A stretch of 64,000 bases of DNA from an uncultured Gemmatimonadales bacterium. Its GTDB lineage: Bacteria; Gemmatimonadota; Gemmatimonadetes; Gemmatimonadales; GWC2-71-9. Shown here one piece after another: positions 17,004-25,120 of the stretch (positions are counted from its first letter, which is position 1; each line of letters begins with the position of its first letter). The notes below the pieces were generated by a model. It was given only the letters and a program-made list of their open reading frames with translations, ran no database searches and was not told where the DNA came from. Both the position numbers and the translations under genes were made by a program. The stretch is taken from assembly GCA_947259405.1 (NCBI GenBank), contig CAMYLY010000009.1, positions 1 through 64,000 on the forward strand, given 5' to 3'.

Positions 17004-17405
17004 CGTGGGCTCCTTGGATTTCCCTCAGTCATATGTACCGAACGGATTCCACCTCGTTACTGCTTTGTATTCAACTGACGAGGAATTCTGCAGCTAATGC
17101 AGTGTGGGCGCCAGTCCGGACGACGATGGTGTAACCCATGTTCTGCCATGGGGTGCGTTGGGAGTGGGGAATTCCGGCAGACGCGCCGGAGGACCTCGCG
17201 AGCCCGCGATGATACGTGATATCCTTGAGTAGTGTACGGACTGCTGCCCCTGTCTTCCTTCCTGTACTTCGACCGGCAGCGGCCGAACCTGTCTGCAGAC
17301 CGTGGCTTCATAGACCACGGCGGTGGTAGCCCCTCAATGGCGGAGGAGCCGTGTCCCAACTTCAACGAATACCTGTATGGTTTTGATGGCCGGTGCGCGG
17401 GCTAG
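17004..17405. other. intergenic stretch between divergent genes
   Basis: This region separates the minus-strand hemerythrin from the plus-strand aspartyl protease and must contain both promoters. I see no convincing gene, attC site or strong hairpin in it. Short open frames here lack family features. Confidence 0.5.
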
Positions 17406-18278
17406 ATGAACATCCGCCGTCTCCTGGATACCAGCGCCGTGCTCCTGGCGATTGCACCTCTCTTCACTGAGACCGTGCGGGCGCAGGCCCCGTGGTGGCT
17501 CGATTCACTCGCCTACTCATCTGCGGAGCTCTCCCCGATTCGCGTGGGCACCGACGGGTTCCCGTATGTGCGCGTCCGAGTCGACACCACAGAACTGTGG
17601 CTCCTCTTCGATACCGGCAACATGGTCGGGCTCACGGTGGCAACGCAGCACTACGACCGCCTCGAGCTGCCGGTGACAGGAACCGTCCGCCGGCGAAGCT
17701 CTTCGGGCGAGTTCGTTGGGGAGTTCCGCGTTGGTCAGGCCGAGCGAGTCGAGGTCCTAGGGCATACGGCGAGTGGGGTGGCAATCCGGGAGTTTGCGCA
17801 CCCTCGGCTGACGGGACTCTTTGGACCCGACGATCTTCCCGGCAGCCGGTTCACACTGGACTACAGAAGGCAACTGATCGCTGCAGCCAACTCGACTTTG
17901 GCATTGGGCGCGGCGAGTAGAGCACAACGGTTGATCCGCTCGACACGACACCCCCGGTTAATTGTGGTCGAGGGGCGGTTTCGCGGACGGCGCGTCTTGA
18001 TTGAGCTGGACACGGGCAAGAGCCGCACCGTCGTTGATCCAGCGTGGGCGCGTAGTGTAGGCCTCGCGGTAGGCCAAACGGACACTGTTGCCGTCGGAGA
18101 GATCGAGTTGGGAGGGGCAGTGTTCCACGTGAGCGACGCGAAGCCCGTCGGGCTCGGCGGGATCGACCCGAGTTTGCCGGCGCCACTTGTGCTGAGCCTG
18201 GGCTCTGACTCGCTGTCTCGCTTCATCCTGACTGTTGACTATGCCCGTGGGCTCGTGCTGCTATGGGAAGCAGAGTGA
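17406..18278 (+). CDS. secreted retropepsin-like aspartyl protease
   Basis: The 290-residue protein has a signal peptide ending near TETVRAQ. It carries two aspartic-protease-like active-site motifs, LLFDTGNMVGLTV (about residue 72) and LIELDTGKSRTVVDP (about 200), so one chain could supply both catalytic Asp residues. Middle strands such as VEVLGHTASGVAIREF match the gag-asp / clan AA pattern. It would cleave peptides outside the cytoplasm. It starts just after a TAG stop and is followed 11 bases later by an attC-like site. Confidence 0.75.
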   Translation: MNIRRLLDTSAVLLAIAPLFTETVRAQAPWWLDSLAYSSAELSPIRVGTDGFPYVRVRVDTTELWLLFDTGNMVGLTVATQHYDRLELPVTGTVRRRSSSGEFVGEFRVGQAERVEVLGHTASGVAIREFAHPRLTGLFGPDDLPGSRFTLDYRRQLIAAANSTLALGAASRAQRLIRSTRHPRLIVVEGRFRGRRVLIELDTGKSRTVVDPAWARSVGLAVGQTDTVAVGEIELGGAVFHVSDAKPVGLGGIDPSLPAPLVLSLGSDSLSRFILTVDYARGLVLLWEAE

Positions 18279-18288
18279 CACGAGCGCC

Positions 18289-18433
18289 GTTTCACACGCG
18301 TTAGGAGCTGACAGACACGGGCGGTTTTGACGGAAGGCGTTGCTATGGGCGCAACCCAGCCTCATCGTTACGGTGGGGAAGCCACCCGCCCTGCGGGCGG
18401 GTTGTTTGCAGCTCAAACGCAGGGACGTTAGGC
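18289..18433 (+). repeat. attC-like site (long form, R'' decayed)
   Basis: R' GTTAGGC is at 18427-18433 with the right arm GCAGCTCAAACGCAGGGAC. The left arm GCGTTAGGAGCTGACAG is shared with the site at 4957. The R'' position reads GTTTCAC. A diverged internal motif (TTGCTATGGGCGC) is near 18340. A GC-rich hairpin of CCCGCC and GGCGGG repeats is inside the loop. Confidence 0.6.
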
Positions 18434-18462
18434 GGCTGCCGGAAGAATTGGAGCAAGCGACT

Positions 18463-19113
18463 ATGCTCTCGCCCGTTGAGGCACGTCGAGTCTACGATCG
18501 AATCGGATCGCTTCAGGATTCTCAGGCGTTCTACGAAGATCGCGCTACCGAGTTGCTTCTGCGCAACGGGGCCTTCGGATCGGCGGAGGCCGTGTTCGAG
18601 TTTGGCTGCGGGACCGGGCGCTTTGCGCTGCGGCTATTCACGGAGTGCCTTCAGCCGGAGGCCCGGTATCGTGGAGTAGACGTGAGTCCGAAGATGGTCC
18701 ATCTGGCACGGCAGCGCCTTGCCCGGTACTCGGCCCGCGCCGCGGTGCTCCTTACCGAGGGTGGCCCTCCCGTCGGCGAGGCAGAGGGCTCCTGTGATCG
18801 CTTCCTCTCCAATTACGTCTTCGACCTGCTCTCGGAAGAGGACATCCGATCGACCTTGCGAGAAGCTCGGCGTATGCTCCGTCCGGACGGCTTGGTGTGC
18901 CTCACAGGCCTTTCGACGGGTGTTGGTCCGCTTTCACGGGCGGTGGCCGGGGTGTTGAGCTGGGTTCAGGTTCATCGACCATCCGCGGTTGGCGGTTGCA
19001 GGCCCATCGATCTGCTACCCTTCCTACGTGGATCCGACTGGGATGTTCGCTTCCACCAGAAAGTGGTAGCGTTCACCATCACGTCGGAGGCACTTGTCGC
19101 CCAACGGTGCTGA
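18463..19113 (+). CDS. class I SAM-dependent methyltransferase
   Basis: The 216-residue protein has the SAM-binding motif I VFEFGCGTGRFALRL (about residues 45-59), a motif II acidic residue in YRGVDVSPKMV, and the motif IV/post region SNYVFDLLSEEDIRSTL and EARRMLRPDGLVCLTGL. These are typical of small-molecule methyltransferases of the UbiE-like group. The substrate is unknown. The ATG at 18463, 30 bases after an R' box, is preferred over the open frame upstream, which runs through the attC. Confidence 0.8.
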   Translation: MLSPVEARRVYDRIGSLQDSQAFYEDRATELLLRNGAFGSAEAVFEFGCGTGRFALRLFTECLQPEARYRGVDVSPKMVHLARQRLARYSARAAVLLTEGGPPVGEAEGSCDRFLSNYVFDLLSEEDIRSTLREARRMLRPDGLVCLTGLSTGVGPLSRAVAGVLSWVQVHRPSAVGGCRPIDLLPFLRGSDWDVRFHQKVVAFTITSEALVAQRC

Positions 19114-19123
19114 TCGGTCAGCC

Positions 19124-19152
19124 GCCTAACAGGCAAATGGACTTGGCGAGCG
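19124..19152 (+). repeat. attC-like left half
   Basis: R'' GCCTAAC (19124-19130) is followed by the left arm GGCAAATGGACTTGGCGAGCG, the same arm as in the sites at 3290 and 6790. No matching R' box is found before the next gene start at 19290, so the right half has decayed. Confidence 0.55.
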
Positions 19153-19289
19153 TCGCACGTATTGTAAGGAATACACAGCATACTCGCTTTCCCCTTCGGA
19201 GTCTTACAGGATCGCGATTTGCGGGTGCGCGTGCGCATTCCTATCGTTCAACGCGACACCGGCGCACACCCTCAAAAGCGGGAGGCTCC

Positions 19290-19766
19290 ATGCGTTCTCA
19301 CATTCTCGTGACGGTCTTTCTCGTTGGCTGTGCTGGAGGGACGTCCTTCCCGGCCGTTGATGTCGAAGCGGACAAGGCCGCCATCCGTGCCCAGATCGCC
19401 GATGCCGTCGCAGCTCACAATGCGGCTGATGCCGAGGCGTGGGCGAACGTATCGGCAGAGGACATCGTTTTCATGGTCGACGGCGGCCCGAGCATCTCCG
19501 GGCGTGCCGCGATAACCGACTGGATCAGAGAGTTCTACGCGGCCAACAGAGTGTCGGACATGACAGCGGAAGCTCTGGAGATCGAGATTGCAGGTGACTG
19601 GGCGTATTCGCGAGACCACGTCTCCGCTATGCTCACCCCCCCTGCTGGTGGCGAGCCGGTGCGTCTGGACGTGAAAGAAATCGTGATTTGGCGGCGGCAG
19701 GCTGACGGAACGTGGCGTGCTTGGCGGAGCATCTTCAATTCCAATACTCCGCCCGAGGTCCCGTAG
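19290..19766 (+). CDS. SnoaL/DUF4440-like lipoprotein
   Basis: The 158-residue protein has a short lipoprotein signal with lipobox LVGC (Cys at about 14). The NTF2-like domain starts with DKAAIRAQIADAVAAHNAADAEAW and continues with DIVFMVDGGPSISGRAAITDWI and a last strand EIVIWRRQADGTWRAWRSIF. This is the usual architecture of secreted DUF4440 proteins of unknown function. GGGAGG lies a few bases before the ATG. Confidence 0.75.
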   Translation: MRSHILVTVFLVGCAGGTSFPAVDVEADKAAIRAQIADAVAAHNAADAEAWANVSAEDIVFMVDGGPSISGRAAITDWIREFYAANRVSDMTAEALEIEIAGDWAYSRDHVSAMLTPPAGGEPVRLDVKEIVIWRRQADGTWRAWRSIFNSNTPPEVP

Positions 19767-19905
19767 CTGTAACCGGAGCGCCCAGGCACGGCGAACCGTC
19801 TCTCAGATCCGTCGCGCTCTTTCGTCTCGAGAAGGCATGCGGTGCGTCCCGGTGGGCAGGCCGACGTCGCTGGGCATGTGGCGTCCCACGGGTGTATGGT
19901 TGCTT

Positions 19906-19998
19906 GCCGGCGATTGTGCACGTTTAAGTCAACCATAGCAGCCTGCGGCTGCCCGCCTGGTGGCGGGTCGCCCGCTGGTGATTCGCAGGGCGTTAGAT
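19906..19998 (+). repeat. attC-like right half with block shared with 5601-5643
   Basis: R' GTTAGAT is at 19992-19998 with the right arm GGTGATTCGCAGGG. Bases 19906-19948 are identical to 5601-5643 in the site at 5535. A GC-rich CCCGCC/GGCGGG hairpin follows. The left half is not clear (a GTAAC at about 19768-19772 is a weak R'' candidate). Confidence 0.55.
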
Positions 19999-20011
19999 AG
20001 ACGAGCGACAT

Positions 20012-20260
20012 ATGGCTGGTGTTAAGCGAGTAGACTTGGGACCGCGGGGCAAGGCGGTCACGTGGGTTGCAGCCGTCGTCTTGGCAATTGGCGCCGTCGT
20101 AGCGGCTGTGCTCCGCTCTTGGGTCGGTGCCGGCGCGGCGGTCTTCCTGGCTGCGCTATTTAGGTACGTCGGCTGGCTCGGCGTTCACAAGGCCGATGGC
20201 GAGCCACACCGATCGTTCCGTCATAGCGACGGCGATCACGACGCCACCGAATCTGGGTAG
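20012..20260 (+). CDS. small membrane protein, 82 aa
   Basis: The product has a basic N-terminus, two hydrophobic helices (about residues 17-35 and 38-55) and a polar tail rich in His and Asp (HSDGDHD). No family is recognised. It begins 14 bases after an R' box and ends 18 bases before the next R'', a very compact cassette. Confidence 0.55.
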   Translation: MAGVKRVDLGPRGKAVTWVAAVVLAIGAVVAAVLRSWVGAGAAVFLAALFRYVGWLGVHKADGEPHRSFRHSDGDHDATESG

Positions 20261-20277
20261 TGGGTTCCGCTGTTGCT

Positions 20278-20338
20278 GCCTAACAAGGACCTGAAAGCTT
20301 GCGGCGTGGCCGCGCAACAGAATCGCGTGACGTTAGGC
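20278..20338 (+). repeat. integron attC-like recombination site (61 bp)
   Basis: R'' GCCTAAC (20278-20284) and R' GTTAGGC (20332-20338) are perfect complements at the classic 60-bp spacing. Inner arm pairing (AAGGACCTGAAAG against CAGAATCGCGTGAC) is weak. Start and stop codons of the flanking genes are both within about 20 bases. Confidence 0.75.
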
Positions 20339-20360
20339 GGACAAGACCGAAGAGCGACTG

Positions 20361-20957
20361 ATGACACCTGATCGCAAACCGTCGTGGATCCTCGTCCCGC
20401 TGGGGCTGCTGGGTGGCCTGGCCCTCATCGTTTTCATTTCTCTCGTCGCGTATCGGCCAGACCGTCCTGTCGCCACGATCGTCCCGGGATCTTCGTCGGG
20501 CCCGGCGTTCGTGGTGCAGATCATCCGGCCGCGCCTCGGCCTGCCGCTCGGCGGGATCCTTCCGCCACAGCTCTTTGGGCTCGAGGCGCACTTGGGGTTC
20601 GACTCGCAGAGCGCTGGCGCCTCCATCGGCAGCGTCGACCCCAGGCGCATCGCGCTCGGTGCCGACAACTGGGAGCTGGTCCTCGTTCTCGACGGCGACG
20701 GGCGGGTGTCGACCGAGACCCGGGTGGCCTTCGAACTCATGTTCGAGGGGCGCCTCATTGGTATGCAGTGCCAGCCCGCCGATCCGGCCATCGGCACCCT
20801 GACCGTCAGTGCGCTGGCTGAGACAGGAGAACTCAGCGGCCGCTTCGACATCGAGGTCCGCAACTGCGAGAATGCCGAGACGGGAGAGCCCCTTACTTGG
20901 CCGACGACGCCCCTCGTCCTCCACGGAAGCTTCGACCGGCTCCCGCTCAACAACTGA
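20361..20957 (+). CDS. membrane-anchored hypothetical protein, 198 aa
   Basis: A single N-terminal membrane helix (about residues 9-30) is followed by an extracytoplasmic domain of alternating beta-like segments (LVLVLDGDGRVSTET, VAFELMFEGRLIGMQC). I recognise no family. The Cys in MQCQP and the later one in RNCENA could form a disulfide. It starts 23 bases after an attC R' box. Confidence 0.6.
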   Translation: MTPDRKPSWILVPLGLLGGLALIVFISLVAYRPDRPVATIVPGSSSGPAFVVQIIRPRLGLPLGGILPPQLFGLEAHLGFDSQSAGASIGSVDPRRIALGADNWELVLVLDGDGRVSTETRVAFELMFEGRLIGMQCQPADPAIGTLTVSALAETGELSGRFDIEVRNCENAETGEPLTWPTTPLVLHGSFDRLPLNN

Positions 20958-21121
20958 GCGAAGCGACGCCGAGCCTCTGGCGAGCAGCCTTTGCACCGAG
21001 CGGCGAGTAGTCAGCTTTACCGGTAGCCTAGTGCTAGGTGGATTCTTCCTCACACCGGGCACCGCCTGACACACTGCGGATCTGGTGTCCGCGTTTCTTC
21101 ACAAGAAAGGGTGTGATTGAA

Positions 21122-21595
21122 ATGAAGCCGATTGTTCCCGTGCTGGTCGCTCTCGTCCTGGTCAACTCCGCACCGGTATCGGCGCAGAGTTCCACTACGC
21201 CGCGGGATAGGGACGCGGAACAGGAAATACTGGATCTTTCGAGGATGAAGTGGCGCTGGATGGCAGAGCAAAACGCGGACACGCTTGCTGCACTGTTCCA
21301 CGAAAAGGCGCGATTTGTCCACATGAGCGGCACCTGGGGGACGGCCGCGGAGATCGAGATAATCAGAAGCGGGAGCATCCACTACAAGCACGCCGATGTC
21401 CACGAAGTTGTCGTAGAAGTTATTGACGACACTGCCATCCTGTGGAACCGCATTACTCTCGTGGCTGTGGTGCGAGGCAATGAGGTAACGAACCAGTTTA
21501 CGGTTACCGAGGTCTACAAGAGGCAAGCGGATGGGTGGAAGATGTTGGCCATGACGTTTAGCAGCGTGCGAAGCGAGCATCGCATTGAGCGCTAA
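21122..21595 (+). CDS. secreted SnoaL/DUF4440-like protein
   Basis: The 157-residue protein has a signal peptide (cut after SAPVSAQ) and an NTF2-like domain: EQEILDLSRMKWRWMAEQNAD, HEKARFVHMSGTW, then strands with VVVEVIDDTAILWNRITLVA and YKRQADGWKMLAMTF. AAAGGG lies upstream of the ATG; a GTG at 21113 is an alternative start. No clear attC separates it from the gene before, but a mini-attC follows about 100 bases after its stop. Confidence 0.75.
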   Translation: MKPIVPVLVALVLVNSAPVSAQSSTTPRDRDAEQEILDLSRMKWRWMAEQNADTLAALFHEKARFVHMSGTWGTAAEIEIIRSGSIHYKHADVHEVVVEVIDDTAILWNRITLVAVVRGNEVTNQFTVTEVYKRQADGWKMLAMTFSSVRSEHRIER

Positions 21596-21698
21596 GGGTT
21601 GTCAGCTCTTGCCCATCGTGGTCGTTGCCGATGGCTTGCTCAGGTCGTCGCGCCCGAGTCGCCGCAGTGGCTTGCATCGTGCTGGTGACCCTGTCGCC

Positions 21699-21716
21699 GC
21701 CTAACGCACGTTAGGC
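21699..21716 (+). repeat. collapsed mini-attC (R''-R' only)
   Basis: GCCTAAC (21699-21705) and GTTAGGC (21710-21716) are perfect complements separated by four bases (GCAC), with flanks CGCC and GGCGG extending the palindrome. It is the second site of this collapsed type in the window and lies 16 bases before the next start codon. Confidence 0.65.
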
Positions 21717-21732
21717 GGACAGCTCCGAACCC

Positions 21733-22155
21733 ATGAGCAAGATCTTCTTCTACGGCCTGTTCATGGATCGGTCTCTTCTCACTGAGAAGGGTCTTCACCC
21801 AGAGATTATCGGGTCAGCAGTGCTACCCGACTACCGCATCCACATCGGCGAGCGAGCAACATTGCTGCGATCCGCTTCGAGTCGCGCCTATGGAATCGTG
21901 ATGGAGCTCGCCGACCATGAAGCTCGCGCGCTCTACTCGGAACCGAGTGTTCGCGAGTACATACGAGAACGTGTACGGGTGGAGCTGTTGGACACAAGCG
22001 AAGCTGTCGAGGCGTACTGCTACAACCTGCCGCACGAGTTGGGCCTAGCCGGGGCGAATCCCGCGTACGCGACCGAGCTATCACAGTTGGTTGAGACGCT
22101 GCAGTTCGATTCAGCATACGTGGAAGAAATCGCTGCGTTTGGCAAGGTGTCGTAG
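21733..22155 (+). CDS. gamma-glutamylcyclotransferase-like (AIG2/GGCT fold) protein
   Basis: The 140-residue protein opens with IFFYGLFMDRSLL, the YG-containing substrate-binding loop of the GGCT fold, followed by YRIHIGERATLL and SRAYGIVMELADHEARALY, where a catalytic Glu is expected. The family includes enzymes that cyclise gamma-glutamyl amines or peptides, but many members have other or unknown substrates. Length is normal. It directly follows a mini-attC. Confidence 0.72.
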   Translation: MSKIFFYGLFMDRSLLTEKGLHPEIIGSAVLPDYRIHIGERATLLRSASSRAYGIVMELADHEARALYSEPSVREYIRERVRVELLDTSEAVEAYCYNLPHELGLAGANPAYATELSQLVETLQFDSAYVEEIAAFGKVS

Positions 22156-22201
22156 TTTCGTATCTGCGGCCCCTCGAGAACCTCAAATGGTGGAGAAGTC
22201 G

Positions 22202-22312
22202 ATGAGGCGACCTTCTGCCCGATCCGTTTGGATGACCCTCGCACTGGCCGGGTGTGCCGACGAGGACGCACCGTATCTTGAGGAAGTCGTCGATACGAGC
22301 AGCAGGTATTGA
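22202..22312 (+). pseudogene. lipoprotein start truncated by an attC-like remnant
   Basis: The 36-codon frame encodes a lipoprotein signal (MTLALAGCADED) and then runs into sequence shared with attC loops: CTTGAGGAAGTC at 22277 and TTGATATGAGTGC at 22309 also occur together at 3333-3370. The rest of the lipoprotein is missing, so a recombination or deletion seems to have joined its 5' end to the loop of an attC. Confidence 0.45.
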
Positions 22313-22404
22313 TATGAGTGCCACACTAGTGCCACTGAACCACAACCTGCGGGGTTCTTCACAGCGAAATGCGCCCGCACTTTGGAACCGTGAGGACGAG
22401 GCAA

Positions 22405-22923
22405 ATGAATGGGAAAAATGAAACCGGTTGCTGTCCACGATTCAACCCTGCGCGATGGGACGACCAAGAGATCAGTTGGCAAGACAAGCTCTTCGTACGA
22501 GACCGGGTACGGAGCCTGTTTCACGTGCCTCTGAACTTCGGCCGTGTGATGCAGAGGAACATGCAGGGTATCGAGGCTGCGGGCGCCTTGGATCCTGACC
22601 ATCTGATGCTCAGCGACGAGAACTCCCTCTGGGGTGCCGACGTGTACATCGCTGTGTCAAAGGAAATTCCGGGCGCACAGATGGAACGCATTTCCGGTGT
22701 CTTCTTCACCAAAGCCTTCGAGGGGCCGTACAGCAAGGCGAGACAGTGGGCCAAAGAGGTGACGACCCTCATGGAACAACGGGGTCGCCCGCCGAAGAAC
22801 CTGTATTTTTGGTATACCACGTGTCCAAGGTGCGCCAAGGCCTATGGCGAGAACTACGTTGTCCTGGTTGCCGAGCACGCGACAGACGCTCCACCACCAT
22901 GCGCACAGGCAGACAATGGCTAG
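22405..22923 (+). CDS. conserved protein of the family often labelled 'hydrolase'
   Basis: The 172-residue soluble protein has conserved-looking blocks CCPRFNPARWDDQEISWQDK, HVPLNFGRVM, SVSKEIPG-like AVSKEIPGAQM, and a cysteine cluster YTTCPRCAKAYGENYVVLVAE near the C-terminus that could bind zinc. Proteins with this layout are widespread in bacteria and often annotated only as hydrolase; I know of no proven activity. GAGGACGAG precedes the ATG at 22405. It overlaps the next gene by eight bases. Confidence 0.6.
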   Translation: MNGKNETGCCPRFNPARWDDQEISWQDKLFVRDRVRSLFHVPLNFGRVMQRNMQGIEAAGALDPDHLMLSDENSLWGADVYIAVSKEIPGAQMERISGVFFTKAFEGPYSKARQWAKEVTTLMEQRGRPPKNLYFWYTTCPRCAKAYGENYVVLVAEHATDAPPPCAQADNG

Positions 22924-23335
22924 CCTACCAGATCCAACCGATCCCATCCGTCAGAAGGCGGTCACGTACCCTGGTGTTGCGAAGGGAACCTCTTGTACCC
23001 AAAGCTCGTTTAAGGCCGGGTCCGGTACCTTCCTGTTCATCGGCCCAGGGCCAAGGGGCCAAGGATTCAAAGCGATGTTCAAGCTGAGACGGTCGATGCC
23101 GCAAGCGGAGAAGCTTGCGGCAAAGGATCCGAGCCGATTTGAGATTGGTTCGACGGGATGGGTCACCACGCGTTTCACGAAGGAGCAGCCGCTTCCCAAA
23201 ACCATTTGGCAAAAGTGGTTGGAGGAATCCTACGAAGTCACGTACGGCCCCAAGGCGGCCACCAGTAAGCGTGAAGCCGGAGCAACCCAACGCCAGCGTG
23301 CCCGGCACAAGGGGAAACCCAAGTCAAAGCAGTAA
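22916..23335 (+). CDS. MmcQ/YjbR-like family protein
   Basis: The 139-residue protein resembles the MmcQ/YjbR DUF: YPGVAKGTSCTQSSFKAGSG at the N-terminus, a central FKLRR strand, DPSRFEIGSTGWVTTRF, and a helical end LPKTIWQKWLEESYEV. A basic, Lys/Arg-rich tail of about 25 residues follows and could bind nucleic acid. The ATG at 22916 overlaps the previous stop, so the two genes are probably translated together from one two-gene cassette. Confidence 0.6.
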   Translation: MASLPDPTDPIRQKAVTYPGVAKGTSCTQSSFKAGSGTFLFIGPGPRGQGFKAMFKLRRSMPQAEKLAAKDPSRFEIGSTGWVTTRFTKEQPLPKTIWQKWLEESYEVTYGPKAATSKREAGATQRQRARHKGKPKSKQ

Positions 23336-23405
23336 GCCGACAAGCGCTTAATGTTGATGGGAGTGAGGAATGCGTCGCATGGCGCGCAGTCGGTGCGCAC
23401 CCGCG

Positions 23406-25112
23406 TTACGGGAACAAACGACGGAAGGCCTCGCGTTGGTGCGCGCTGCCGACGGCGACCAGCGCTGACCCCCTTGCCAGACGCTGATCAGGCCTCGGGT
23501 GCGTCACGACCCCACCGTCCGTCTGGAGTGCGATGACGTTGAGACCGGTGCGCCCGCCCACGTCGGCGTCGCCCAGTGTCTGGCCATCCAGCGTATCCGG
23601 GCAAGGCACATAGAACAAGTCGACGCTCTCACCCATGATGATCAGTTCACGTCCCTGCACGATCGAGAACACCGCCTGCACGCCGAGAAACGCATAGCTC
23701 AGCACGAAGTCGGCGCCGGCCCGATGAATCGCTTCGACGTTGCGCTCGTGCGTGACGCGCGTCAGGATGCGCGCGTCAGGATTGAGCCGCCGGCAATAGA
23801 CGGTCAAATAGACGTTCATCGCGTCATCGTGCGTGGTGAGCAGAATGGTCGGCGCCTCGGCGATGCCGGCTCGGTCGAGTACCGTCCGGTCTGCTGCGTC
23901 ACCGACGATGAAGCGGTTCGGGACACCGAGGCTCTTGTCTTCGAGTTCGGGGTTCCGTTCGACGATATTGACGGGGACGCCACGAGCGTGGAGCGCGCGA
24001 GCCGCCGAGCGTCCCACCTTGCCGCCCCCAACGATCAACACCGGGTTGGGATTGGCGTCGTAGATGACGAGCACCTCGTTCAGCTCGTCGATCTGCTCTT
24101 CCGTACCGATCACGACAGGCACGGAGAGAGGCGACAGCGTGAAATCTGGGGCCGCCGGCTGAAACCGGCCGCGTTCCCACACACCCACGATCGTCACCCC
24201 CGTGAATTCGCGCAGACTCGTTTCCTGAATGGTCTTGCCCTGGAGCGGCGTGTTGTGGACCGGAAACTCCGCAAGCACCAAATCGTGGAACTTGCCGATC
24301 CGGTTGGCCTGCGCTGAGCCGGCACTCACGCGGTTCGCAAGATGCTCGCCGAGCTGCCGCTTGAGCGGCAGCACGTGCGTGGCCCCGCTGAGCTCTAGCA
24401 CATCGATCGAATCGTCAGAGTCGGCAAGCGCCACGACGGCGACGGAGTCGGATAGCTCCCGCAGCGTGAGGACGATGTTGGAATTGACCGTATCCGAGTC
24501 GTTCGCCAACACCAGACGGGAGCTGGCGGCGCGAGCCGCCTTGTACGTTTCCACTGCGTCAATCTCGCCAATCACGACGGGCAGGTCGGCGTCCTCCATC
24601 CGCATCGCGAGCTCGGGGTCTGCCTCGATCAGGTACGTTGGAACACCCGCTAATTCGAGCCGCTGCAGCAGCCCGAGCGCGATCGGGTCGTTCGCACAGA
24701 TCAAGACATGACCCGAAATCTCCGCTGGTACGGCTTGCAGCCCTTTGATGCGTGACCGGCTCCGTTGTTCGAGCCACGGCGCGTACACGATCCTGATGAA
24801 GAGGAACGGCAGAATGACGAGCAGGAGGATGACCCCAGTGATCAGGACGATCGAGCTGAAGAGGCGTCCGAGATCCGACTCGAACGTGATGTCACCAAAG
24901 CCCAGGGTGCTCATCACTGTCAACGCCCAGTAGACGCCTGTGAACCAGGAATGATTCTGGCCCTCCCACGCCATGATGACGTGAAACAGCCAGCCGTACA
25001 CCAAGACCACCGCGACGAGGAGGACGACGTAGCGGCCGAAGGGAACCAGCCGCCTCCGGACTCCGGCACCACCCTCGAGCAGTGTGGCGAGGTGAGATCC
25101 GACGGTCTTCAT
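23406..25112 (-). CDS. potassium channel with two RCK domains
   Basis: The 568-residue protein has two membrane helices (about 27-47 and 86-108) around a pore loop with selectivity filter TLGFGD (residues 69-74; GFG rather than GYG). Two cytoplasmic RCK modules follow, each with a Rossmann start (HVLICANDPIALGLL at about 133; PVLIVGGGKVGRSAARAL at about 330) and a TrkA_C-like end. It would gate K+ flux in response to a nucleotide or ion. On the minus strand GTTAGAC lies nine bases before its ATG and its TAA sits in CCCGTAAC, so it looks like a cassette in reverse orientation. Confidence 0.85.
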   Translation of the reverse strand: MKTVGSHLATLLEGGAGVRRRLVPFGRYVVLLVAVVLVYGWLFHVIMAWEGQNHSWFTGVYWALTVMSTLGFGDITFESDLGRLFSSIVLITGVILLLVILPFLFIRIVYAPWLEQRSRSRIKGLQAVPAEISGHVLICANDPIALGLLQRLELAGVPTYLIEADPELAMRMEDADLPVVIGEIDAVETYKAARAASSRLVLANDSDTVNSNIVLTLRELSDSVAVVALADSDDSIDVLELSGATHVLPLKRQLGEHLANRVSAGSAQANRIGKFHDLVLAEFPVHNTPLQGKTIQETSLREFTGVTIVGVWERGRFQPAAPDFTLSPLSVPVVIGTEEQIDELNEVLVIYDANPNPVLIVGGGKVGRSAARALHARGVPVNIVERNPELEDKSLGVPNRFIVGDAADRTVLDRAGIAEAPTILLTTHDDAMNVYLTVYCRRLNPDARILTRVTHERNVEAIHRAGADFVLSYAFLGVQAVFSIVQGRELIIMGESVDLFYVPCPDTLDGQTLGDADVGGRTGLNVIALQTDGGVVTHPRPDQRLARGSALVAVGSAHQREAFRRLFP

Positions 25113-25120
25113 GGCTCTTA

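Noticed and set aside
5601..19998. CRISPR-like repeats
   Set aside because: Repeats are only two copies far apart, with no regularly spaced array and no cas genes.
20384..20953. Alternative frames on both strands over the membrane-anchored protein at 20361
   Set aside because: They lack start signals and membrane or domain features; the frame at 20361 has a good anchor helix and sits next to the attC.
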